Below, in pieces: positions 1-6,441 of a stretch of DNA of 7,597 nt; within the stretch, counting starts at the first letter, position 1; each line of letters begins with the position of its first letter. The stretch comes from Bacteroidales bacterium (lineage in GTDB: Bacteria > Bacteroidota > Bacteroidia > Bacteroidales > Tenuifilaceae): assembly GCA_008933525.1 (NCBI GenBank), contig WBUV01000146.1, forward strand, positions 1 through 7,597. The letters run 5' to 3'. Under the pieces are notes generated by a model. The model worked only from the letters and a program-made list of their open reading frames with translations, searched no databases and was not told the DNA's origin. The translations under genes and the position numbers were made by a program.

Positions 1-41
1 ATAGTCAACAAATAAGTATTTCACTTTTAAAATATTTCGCA

Positions 42-2381
42 ATGAGGTTGAAAATGAAGATCGGCGCAAAGATGTTGCTCTTTGTTATGATCACTTCCGT
101 ATCCATTATGCTTGTTATTGGGCTATTTATAGGATTTAGAATCAACAAGATTGCACACGATAATGCTGTTAAACTGGCTCAGGCCGAAGCACAAAAAACG
201 GCCAATCAAATTAAATCGGAACTTGAGCTCGATATGGGATTTTCCCGAGCACTCGCCCACTCCCTTTACATTTATCCAAAATTTGATACTGTAACGCTAG
301 ACTCAATATTTTTTAGCATTGTAGATCAACAGGTTTTAAATAACCAACGATATCTAACTGTATGGTATTCCGTCGAGTACTTTGCTTTTCGCAAGAATTA
401 TCGATATGATTATGGCCGCCGATCAACAACTGCTTATATAAAAAACGGAATACCCGCCCGCGATGTTGAACACAAAAATGTTACTGGCGATATTACTACC
501 AGCAACTACTATGCATCCAAATTGTGCAACTGCGAAATGCTTCTCGACCCATATACATTTGAGGTTGGTGGAAACGAAGTTCTCGCCACAAGTCTTAGCG
601 TTCCCATAAAGGTGAATGGTAAATTTGCTGGACTTGGTGGTGTCGACATCTCTTTGGAGAAATTTCAGGAACAAATTGAGAAAATTAAACCATACAAAAA
701 CACTATCGTAGCATTAGTTTCCAACGATGGCACAGTTATAGCCCATACAAAACCTGAATTTGCAAAACTCAAATTCACCGACATCAACCCCGTTGACGAT
801 AAAAAATTCAGTATTACTGAAAAAATAAAAAAAGGAACCGATTATATTTACTTTTCGTCGGTAAATAACGAACAAAATCTAAATATTCTTTCAACAATAA
901 AGGTTGGTGAATCGCCCACAACGTGGTCGGTTTTTCTATCTATTCCTATGAGCGAAATTGTTGTAGATGCTCGCAGAGCTGTAATGTACACAATCTTTGT
1001 TTTCATACTCGGAGTGCTGCTTCAAGGTGCTGCCATTTGGTATATTTCGCGCTACATTACTCAACCTATAAAAAGAACAACCGAGGCCCTAAATAGCATA
1101 TCGGAGGGCGATATCGATTTAAACAGAAAAATATACGTCCATACTGGCGACGAACTTGAGGATATGGCTCGTTCGGCCAACAAACTTATTGATGGACTTA
1201 ACCTAACCGAAAAGTTTGCCCGCGAAATAGGGATGGGTAAACTCGAAGCTCAGTTCAACCTTTTGGGGAACAAAGATATTTTAGGTAAAGCATTACTCGA
1301 AATGCAAAAAAGTTTAATAAATGCACGCGACGCAGAATTTAAACGTAAGGAAGAAGAGGAGCACCAAATTTGGACAACCCAAGGTATTGCAATGTTTGGC
1401 GAGGTTCTTCGTCAACACAACGACAATTTGAATGAACTTTCATATCTTATCATTAAAAACCTTGTTTCATACACAAAATCGATACAGGGTGGGATTTTTA
1501 TCATTAACGATAACGACCAGGATAACATTTCGCTTGAAATGACTGCATGTTACGCGTATGATCGACGTAAGTACATGGAAAAAACAGTTATGCCCAACGA
1601 GGGCTTGGTTGGCCGATGCTTTATTGAAGGAAAAACAATATTTATGGTTGATGTTCCTAAAAATTACATCAAAATTACATCGGGACTTGGCGAAGAAAAT
1701 CCACGGAATATTTTACTAGTTCCACTTAAGGTGAACGACGATATTCTTGGAGTAATCGAAATGGCCTCGTTTAACACCTACGAAAAATTCCATATTGAGT
1801 TTATCGAGAAAATTGCCACAAGCATAGCATCTACCCTTTCAAGTGTGCGAATTAACATTCGCACTGCGGAACTCCTTGCCCGAACACAGCAGCAAGCCGA
1901 AGAGATGAAAGCACAAGAGGAGGAAATGCGCCAAAATATGGAAGAACTCCACGCTACACAGGAAGAAATGGAGCGTAAACGTCATGAACAAGAAGAAATT
2001 CAAGCACAGCTTAGAGAGGATAAATCAATTCTTAGCAGTTTACTTCAGAATTCGCCCGATTTAATCTACCAAAAAGATACTGAGGGCAGATATGTTCGAC
2101 TGAGCAACTCAATGCAAAACCTATTAAACCTTCAATCAGCCGAAGAGGCTGTTGGGCTAACTGATTTCGATTTGCTCTCAGGTGAACAAGCTCGATTAAT
2201 CTCCAGCTTCGACAACGAAGTAATGCGAAGCAGATCGCCAATAACCAACCGAATGATTTCAATCCAACTAGCCGATGGTAATGAGCACCGTGCAGTTTTA
2301 ACATTGATGCCTCTAATTGAAGACAATGGAGAACTTATTGGAGTGTTGGGAATCATTAAAATTATGACCGATATTAACTAG
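42..2381 (+). CDS. Membrane sensor protein: Cache-HAMP-GAF-coiled coil-PAS, no output domain
   Basis: Probable inner-membrane signal sensor. Residues 11-32 form a first membrane segment. Residues about 40-305 are an extracytoplasmic region with a double-Cache look: the stretch around 166-203 (LLDPYTFEV, LATSLSVPI, GLGGVDISL) matches the usual Cache pattern. A second membrane segment lies at about 313-338, followed by HAMP (about 335-390, with SEGDIDL and GDELEDMA), a second HAMP-like stretch (about 391-428), GAF (about 450-605), a Glu/Gln-rich coiled coil (606-663) and a PAS domain (about 664-779, LLQNSPDLIYQKD then DGNEHR). The protein ends with the PAS. No HisKA H-box, HATPase, GGDEF, EAL or chemoreceptor hairpin is visible. 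ATG at 54 (MKIGAKM) is an alternative start and has GAGG at 44-47 about six bases upstream, so the true protein may be four residues shorter. Ligand and partner cannot be told from sequence. The domain assignments are confident; a signalling role is inferred. Confidence 0.9.
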   Translation: MRLKMKIGAKMLLFVMITSVSIMLVIGLFIGFRINKIAHDNAVKLAQAEAQKTANQIKSELELDMGFSRALAHSLYIYPKFDTVTLDSIFFSIVDQQVLNNQRYLTVWYSVEYFAFRKNYRYDYGRRSTTAYIKNGIPARDVEHKNVTGDITTSNYYASKLCNCEMLLDPYTFEVGGNEVLATSLSVPIKVNGKFAGLGGVDISLEKFQEQIEKIKPYKNTIVALVSNDGTVIAHTKPEFAKLKFTDINPVDDKKFSITEKIKKGTDYIYFSSVNNEQNLNILSTIKVGESPTTWSVFLSIPMSEIVVDARRAVMYTIFVFILGVLLQGAAIWYISRYITQPIKRTTEALNSISEGDIDLNRKIYVHTGDELEDMARSANKLIDGLNLTEKFAREIGMGKLEAQFNLLGNKDILGKALLEMQKSLINARDAEFKRKEEEEHQIWTTQGIAMFGEVLRQHNDNLNELSYLIIKNLVSYTKSIQGGIFIINDNDQDNISLEMTACYAYDRRKYMEKTVMPNEGLVGRCFIEGKTIFMVDVPKNYIKITSGLGEENPRNILLVPLKVNDDILGVIEMASFNTYEKFHIEFIEKIATSIASTLSSVRINIRTAELLARTQQQAEEMKAQEEEMRQNMEELHATQEEMERKRHEQEEIQAQLREDKSILSSLLQNSPDLIYQKDTEGRYVRLSNSMQNLLNLQSAEEAVGLTDFDLLSGEQARLISSFDNEVMRSRSPITNRMISIQLADGNEHRAVLTLMPLIEDNGELIGVLGIIKIMTDIN

Positions 2382-2443
2382 CATTAAGCTATAATTATTA
2401 ATATAAAAGGGGCGAACACAATCCCCTCAATATTCAGCTGAGA

Positions 2444-2476
2444 CATAAAAAAAGCTGCAGGCTAACCTGCAGCTTT
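2444..2476 (-). terminator. Intrinsic terminator between convergent genes
   Basis: A perfect 11-bp inverted repeat pairs 2451-2461 with 2466-2476 around a 4-base loop (CTAA on the plus strand). Read on the minus strand, the stem is followed by a run of seven or more T (complement of the A-run just before 2451). This is the classic shape, and it lies about 20 bases past the stop codon of the minus-strand FISUMP gene. On the plus strand the 3' flank is TTTCCTT, a poorer tail, so it may act only weakly for the sensor gene ending at 2381. Confidence 0.88.
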
Positions 2477-2495
2477 CCTTATAATATTTGGTATC

Positions 2496-4406
2496 TTAGT
2501 TCTTGATACACCTAACCGAATGTCCCGCTGGTAAGGATCCCTCTATTATTTCAGCCGTTCCCATCATACCATCTATTACTACAATATTTGTAGTTTCAAA
2601 TGTCCAGAATACAGCCCGTTCATTCATTCCATAATACATCCATCCAGCACTTTGCATGGCTTGTCCGCCGGGTCTGGCTGTAAAGCCTGTTGTATTTGTT
2701 TGGAAGAAATCATAATTCCAAAGTCCAGTTCCTTGACCAAGGGTTCCTGTTTCAGAGATTTTACGTGCTATATCGGCCGAATTGGTTTGCCATTGCATTC
2801 CACCAATAAAACTAAACAGTATTTCCCAATCGGCATAGTTTGGTACTCTCCAACCATCGGGACAAACGCCAAAAGCACTTTGAATAGCACCATCAGAATA
2901 CAACCTTCCATATTTCGCTATTGTGTCTGGATCGCTGGTGTTATTATAAGCAATAACGGTGTCAATGCCAATTGCATTACCACTAGCATATGTTAAGGTT
3001 TTTAGATTCTCCTTCATCCAAACTTGAGTTCCAATTTTGATAGTTGCATACTTATTCCCGTCAATATCAACCAAGGTATCGGTGCTAATACCTACATTTG
3101 TAGTAACATTTCCAGCTACAAGCATATCACCTGTTGAAAGAATTGTATTAGAGAAAAACGAGGAATCTTTGGTTACCTTAAAATAATCATTTGGAATGCT
3201 TTTGGACTGCGTACTGATACCCCCAACAGCAAAGCCACCTTTAGCACCTTTTGCTGTGTCATCAATATAAATTCGAGTACTGTCTGGCATAATCTTCAGG
3301 TAATCGACTGTTCCTTTTGATTGAGTGCTTAAACCTCCAACGGCAAAACCGCCCTTAGCTCCTTTAATTGTTGTATTATCAATATATATTCTGGTACTAT
3401 CGGGGCTAACAGTAAGAAGATTAACACTTCCTTTGGATTGAGTACTTAAGCCACCAACAGCAAATCCTCCTTTAGCGCCTTTTGTATCGCCACTACCAAC
3501 ATAGGTGCGTACAGCAGACTCGTAAACAGCAAAAACTACTTGTCCCTTTGAGTTGAGAACCGCAAAGATTGGTTTTTCAGGATCTAGACCTGGTTTTGGT
3601 AAAACATTTACGGAACTATCAGTTACCATGATTGTTCCATTTGCAACCCATGTTGTTCCATCATGACGGAGTGTTTGTCCCAAAGTACCAGATGCAACAG
3701 GCCCTGTTGGTCCTTGCGCTCCATCCTTTGCCAATATTTCCCACGAATCGCCGTCCCAGATATATGAAATTTTATCGGTGTAGTTATAGTAAGCCTTGTT
3801 CAGCGCTGGAGTTGGATGCGAAACAAATGTTCCAGCCCAAATAATAGAGATACCATCGTTACCTGTTGCTCCATCCTGAGCAAGAATTTCCCATGAATCA
3901 CCATCGTAGAAGTACGATTTTTTATCGACAGTGTTGTAATATGCATAGTTTTTTTCTGGCGAACTCGGTGCTGTGGCCAACGAACCCTTCCATTCCACAG
4001 TTAAACCATCGGCAGAGAAAAGTGCATAGGGAACAGCGTGGAGCTCTTGACGTTCAAACTCTGTAAATGTGGTAGCAGTTCCTACTTTTATATCAACTTT
4101 TAAATACACACCGCCATCTTTCCATGGTACACTTGTGTAACTACCTGAAACAAGAGTTCCTTTCCCTACAATGGCATTAACAAGTCCAAAATTATTTGTA
4201 GTAACATTGTGCGTTTCTTGGTAGTAAACGGCAGAACCGGTACTATTTGTAAGACTAAATTGTAGTGTTACACTTTCACCAGATAGGACTTGTCCATTCG
4301 AATTACGCAATACTGCCTGATAGTTAACTCCAAAGGGCGTTTGCGCACTTAATCCTAAAACCGATAATAGCAGTAGGATTAGGACATAACTTTTTAAGAA
4401 TTTCAT
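2496..4406 (-). CDS. Secreted modular surface protein with C-terminal FISUMP domain
   Basis: Exported protein of unknown function. Residues 1-21 are a signal peptide (hydrophobic LILLLLSVLGLSA, likely cut before Q22). No lipobox Cys is seen. Residues 24-134 form an N-terminal module (VNYQAVLRNSNGQVL, then ELHAVPYALFSADG) found in many Bacteroidota exported proteins. Two tandem Trp/Tyr-rich repeats follow (about 139-179 and 190-229, both with GDSWEILA), with short collagen-like Gly patches between and after them. Next comes a linker with FAVLNSKGQVVFAVY, then three 38-39-residue repeats beginning KGAKGGFAVGG at residues 309, 348 and 386. Residues about 446-634 match the FISUMP family (TIGR02145): DGNKYATIKIGTQVWMKENL, CPDGWRVP and a final SVRCIKN. 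Cys515 and Cys633 are placed where this family often has a conserved pair and could form a disulfide. No type IX secretion C-terminal domain is apparent. FISUMP function is not established; adhesion or carbohydrate contact is only a guess. The gene is monocistronic and convergent with the sensor. Confidence 0.9.
   Translation of the reverse strand: MKFLKSYVLILLLLSVLGLSAQTPFGVNYQAVLRNSNGQVLSGESVTLQFSLTNSTGSAVYYQETHNVTTNNFGLVNAIVGKGTLVSGSYTSVPWKDGGVYLKVDIKVGTATTFTEFERQELHAVPYALFSADGLTVEWKGSLATAPSSPEKNYAYYNTVDKKSYFYDGDSWEILAQDGATGNDGISIIWAGTFVSHPTPALNKAYYNYTDKISYIWDGDSWEILAKDGAQGPTGPVASGTLGQTLRHDGTTWVANGTIMVTDSSVNVLPKPGLDPEKPIFAVLNSKGQVVFAVYESAVRTYVGSGDTKGAKGGFAVGGLSTQSKGSVNLLTVSPDSTRIYIDNTTIKGAKGGFAVGGLSTQSKGTVDYLKIMPDSTRIYIDDTAKGAKGGFAVGGISTQSKSIPNDYFKVTKDSSFFSNTILSTGDMLVAGNVTTNVGISTDTLVDIDGNKYATIKIGTQVWMKENLKTLTYASGNAIGIDTVIAYNNTSDPDTIAKYGRLYSDGAIQSAFGVCPDGWRVPNYADWEILFSFIGGMQWQTNSADIARKISETGTLGQGTGLWNYDFFQTNTTGFTARPGGQAMQSAGWMYYGMNERAVFWTFETTNIVVIDGMMGTAEIIEGSLPAGHSVRCIKN
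3147..3482 (-). repeat. Three tandem 38-39-residue GFAVGG repeats inside the FISUMP protein
   Basis: Three in-frame copies begin with KGAKGGFAVGG at residues 309, 348 and 386 of the minus-strand protein; the first two continue to a PDSTRIYID ending. On the DNA the equivalent codons are spaced 117 and 114 bases apart (for example CCA at 3454, 3337 and 3223 on the plus strand). The copies differ at many third codon positions while the protein stays nearly the same. The third copy loses the RIYID ending and has KDSSFFSNT instead, which suggests a capping unit. Confidence 0.85.
3720..3992 (-). repeat. Two tandem ~50-residue WEILA repeats inside the FISUMP protein
   Basis: Residues about 139-179 and 190-229 of the minus-strand protein align with a period of 50-51: Trp, Gly, Pro-rich spacer, N-x-AYYN, DK-SY, GDSWEILA and DGA in the same order. 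Each copy ends in a short Gly-rich patch (DGATGNDG and DGAQGPTGP) resembling the collagen-like joints of phage and bacterial fibre proteins. They look like small aromatic modules joined by flexible links; the function is unknown. Confidence 0.8.
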
Positions 4407-4577
4407 ATTGTTAGTATTTAGGTTTGTTTTTAATAGAAAACAGATAATTCGCTAATGAGTTCAAAGGTCAAGGGTGACTGCCAACTTCCTTCTGTACGAA
4501 AAAATCACTAATAAACCCTCTTCCCATTCAATTAACTTAGCAAATTACAAATTAATTATCAAAATAAAAACTTTCAT

Positions 4578-4585
4578 CAAATTTA
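4578..4585 (-). promoter_or_regulatory. Candidate -7 element for the FISUMP gene
   Basis: The minus strand reads TAAATTTG, which fits the Bacteroidota -7 consensus TAnnTTTG. It lies about 170 bases upstream of the ATG at 4406. No TTTG stands at the expected -33 spacing (the nearest, at 4614-4617, is about 28 bases away), and such motifs occur by chance in AT-rich DNA. Tentative. Confidence 0.2.
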
Positions 4586-4789
4586 AAAAAGTCGCAGAAT
4601 TAAACTAAAAGCACAAATGACTCCTTTTAACTCATAACCAATTATGCAACTGAGTAAAACTAACTTTTATTAGATATTGAAAAGTACTCAATCGGGGGAA
4701 GAAACACTTAACTATGAAAGTTGATTTATTTTTAGGAATAAATGTTGCAAATATTAAATCAAACATTCAGGGTAAAAAGTATAATTAAA

Positions 4790-4797
4790 TAATTTTG
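4790..4797 (+). promoter_or_regulatory. Candidate -7 element for the sigma operon
   Basis: TAATTTTG matches the Bacteroidota housekeeping-sigma -7 consensus TAnnTTTG exactly. It lies 53 bases upstream of the ATG at 4851, giving a plausible leader of about 45 bases. The -33 region is weak: only TTCA at about 4767 has suitable spacing. Autoregulation by the ECF factor is possible but cannot be judged because its recognition sequence is unknown. Confidence 0.4.
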
Positions 4798-4850
4798 TCT
4801 GTAACTTTTACGACCTTTAAGCGTCACACAATAAAAATTAAAGCCGGTCA

Positions 4851-5336
4851 ATGACTGTTGAGGAGTACAACAAGAGCGTAGATTTATACTCAGATGGAAT
4901 TTACAGATTTGCCCTTAAGATGCTAAAAAATGTTGATTTAGCACAGGACAATGTTCAGGATTCCTTCGAGAAATTATGGATGAAGCATTCCGAAGTGGAT
5001 TATGCTAAAGTAAAATCGTACCTATTTACATCATCGTACAATGCATCTATAGATACGCTCCGAAAAGAAAAGCGAAAGTTGGAATACTCCAACCAACTCT
5101 CCGACAACGAAACCTCCTCCTACGTCAACTTTGATGTTAGCGAGGTTTTAAGCAAGGCTGTAGAGCAACTTCCTGAAATTCAGCGATCGGTTCTCCTGCT
5201 TCGGGATTACGAGGGCTACTCGTACGAGGAGATTGGCGAAATAACAGGATTAACCGAATCGCAAGTGAAGGTTTACATTTATAGAGCACGGCTTTTTTTG
5301 AAAAATTACCTTGTAAGTATAGAGAATTTAATATAA
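4851..5336 (+). CDS. ECF-type RNA polymerase sigma-70 factor
   Basis: Alternative sigma factor that would direct RNA polymerase to a small envelope-related regulon. Region 2 covers residues about 8-76: IYRFALKMLKN, then VQDSFEKLWMK, the region 2.2 core-binding signature, then VKSYLFTSSYNASIDTLRK for the -10-recognition helix. Region 4 covers about 101-154: LPEIQRSVLLLRDYEGYSYEEIG with the helix-turn-helix GLTESQVKVYIYRAR, which reads the -35 element. The linker between them is short and polar. At 161 residues it is compact but complete; many Bacteroidota ECF factors are about 165-195. There is no strong ribosome site, as is common in this phylum; the start is chosen because region 2 follows at the usual distance. 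The anti-sigma gene begins 5 bases after the stop, so the two are surely cotranscribed. Target promoters cannot be derived from this window. Confidence 0.93.
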   Translation: MTVEEYNKSVDLYSDGIYRFALKMLKNVDLAQDNVQDSFEKLWMKHSEVDYAKVKSYLFTSSYNASIDTLRKEKRKLEYSNQLSDNETSSYVNFDVSEVLSKAVEQLPEIQRSVLLLRDYEGYSYEEIGEITGLTESQVKVYIYRARLFLKNYLVSIENLI

Positions 5337-5341
5337 CAGCC

Positions 5342-6367
5342 ATGGAAATCAACCGAGAAAATTACGAATCGATTATGGTGGATTACCTCGACGGAAATTT
5401 AGCTCCAGAGAGAGAGGCTGAACTCATGCTTTTTCTATTCAATAATCCAGACATAGCCGAGGAGATTGAGGGACTTAAAGAGGTTACAATTGATCCTTCG
5501 CACACTCTTTATCCTCAAAAAAAATCTCTAAAAAAGAACATTACACAACCCTTTGGGATAAACAATGAGGTGGATTACCTCTGCATTGCAGAACTTGAAG
5601 GAGATATTAGCGAGGAAGAGAAAGAACGACTAAAGACGCTAATTGAGAAAGATAACAGCATACAACTTACTAAAACCGTTTTTACCAACACAAAACTGGT
5701 TGTTCCACACGAGATAGTTTATCCTTACAAATCGGGTTTAAAAAGATTACTGGTAATTCCTATCCGACGAACAACCTACAGAATTGCAATGAGCATTGCG
5801 GCCACAGTAACAATAATGTTTGCAGTATATACAGTGGTTGACCTAAATACATCATCGCTGATTGTTGCCGAAACCTCTAAACCAACTACAATAAAAGAAC
5901 AAAGTTTCACAACTCCCCAAGCTGATGTTGAAAAACCTTCCAAATATAGCGCTACTGAAAATAGACAAAACATTAGGCAAACAACAGAACTAAAGTCTAT
6001 TGAAGAAACAAACACCAAAAACTTAGCAGACAATATTCGTGAGGAAGTTGTTATAGAAAAGATTCAATTATTGCCGGTAAAGTTGGATTATATAGCACAG
6101 ATCGACCCTGTCAAACTAGATATTTCTGCTCCAATAAACAAACATGAGATTATAGCTGAAACAGCTAACGCAACAATAGTCCAAAACTCGAGCACCACAA
6201 AAGAGTACTCGCTGTCGGATTTGGCAAATATTGGTTTAAAGCGAGTGGCAAACTCTTTGGGTATTGAATATAATATCAAAAAAAACGATAAAGGAAAAGT
6301 TGAAAAACTGTCTATTGAAAGCAGCCTGCTTGCATTTTCTACAACTCGAGGAAATAAAATTGAATAG
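5342..6367 (+). CDS. Probable membrane anti-sigma factor with duplicated cytoplasmic module
   Basis: Likely partner and inhibitor of the sigma factor encoded 5 bases upstream. The N-terminal 145 residues are predicted cytoplasmic and hold two related acidic helical modules. One is at about 8-65 (YLDGNLAPEREAEL, NNPDIAEEIEGL, ending YPQKKSLKK); the other at about 78-135 (AELEGDISEEEKERL, EKDNSIQL, ending YPYKSGLKR). One membrane segment follows at about 147-168 (AMSIAATVTIMFAVYTVV). The remaining 170 residues would be periplasmic: a Thr/Ser/Glu/Lys-rich low-complexity stretch, then a more conserved-looking end (SLSDLANIGLKRVANSLG, KGKVEKLSIES). There is no zinc-binding H-x3-C-x2-C motif and only one Cys (81), so this is not a ZAS-type anti-sigma. 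The role rests on gene order, topology and resemblance to Bacteroidota anti-sigma-like proteins; direct sigma binding is inferred. Confidence 0.8.
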   Translation: MEINRENYESIMVDYLDGNLAPEREAELMLFLFNNPDIAEEIEGLKEVTIDPSHTLYPQKKSLKKNITQPFGINNEVDYLCIAELEGDISEEEKERLKTLIEKDNSIQLTKTVFTNTKLVVPHEIVYPYKSGLKRLLVIPIRRTTYRIAMSIAATVTIMFAVYTVVDLNTSSLIVAETSKPTTIKEQSFTTPQADVEKPSKYSATENRQNIRQTTELKSIEETNTKNLADNIREEVVIEKIQLLPVKLDYIAQIDPVKLDISAPINKHEIIAETANATIVQNSSTTKEYSLSDLANIGLKRVANSLGIEYNIKKNDKGKVEKLSIESSLLAFSTTRGNKIE

Positions 6368-6441
6368 TGCTGTAACAAATTGGAGAGTTGGTCGTCATAC
6401 GAGAAAATTAAGCAAGTAAAAACCCATTAAAAATTAAAATT

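Larger units (their letters stand above)
4407..4850. other. Divergent intergenic region, 444 bases, no convincing gene
   Basis: AT-rich spacer between the minus-strand FISUMP gene and the plus-strand sigma operon. It holds candidate -7 elements for each direction and a cluster of short related inverted repeats: ACTCA at 4630-4634, TGAGTA at 4651-4656 and TACTCA at 4685-4690. A 24-codon reading frame at 4714-4788 (MKVDLFLG...) has no clear ribosome site. I see no tRNA, structured RNA or conserved coding region here. Confidence 0.6.

Noticed and set aside
1..41. Promoter or upstream gene end before the sensor
   Set aside because: Only 41 AT-rich bases are visible, with no TAnnTTTG motif or reading-frame end that can be assigned.
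2408..2427. Short inverted repeat AGGGG/CCCCT after the sensor gene, possible plus-strand terminator
   Set aside because: The stem is only 5 bp with a 10-base loop and no T-run follows. The stronger hairpin at 2451-2476 is the better terminator.
2652..2996. Plus-strand open frame of 114 codons opposite the FISUMP gene
   Set aside because: It lies entirely within a well-supported minus-strand gene and encodes a Cys/Ile/Ser-rich sequence with no domain, so it is a shadow of that gene.
3720..3992. Phage tail-fibre origin for the FISUMP protein because of collagen-like and fibre-like repeats
   Set aside because: The protein has a clear Sec signal peptide and a FISUMP domain, and no phage genes lie nearby, so a cell-surface protein is more likely.
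4466..4479. Small palindrome around GTCA-AGGG-TGAC upstream of the FISUMP gene
   Set aside because: It has a 4-bp stem with no extension and no matching partner site elsewhere, so chance is the simplest explanation.
4714..4788. Small plus-strand reading frame of 24 codons starting MKVDLFLG
   Set aside because: No clear ribosome site, no recognisable motif or signal peptide, and its end runs up to the candidate promoter at 4790. A frame this short is expected by chance; comparison with relatives would be needed to call it.
6088..6378. Minus-strand open frame of 96 codons opposite the anti-sigma gene
   Set aside because: It is antisense to a well-supported coding region and its apparent hydrophobicity is what the complement of Lys/Glu/Asn-rich codons gives.
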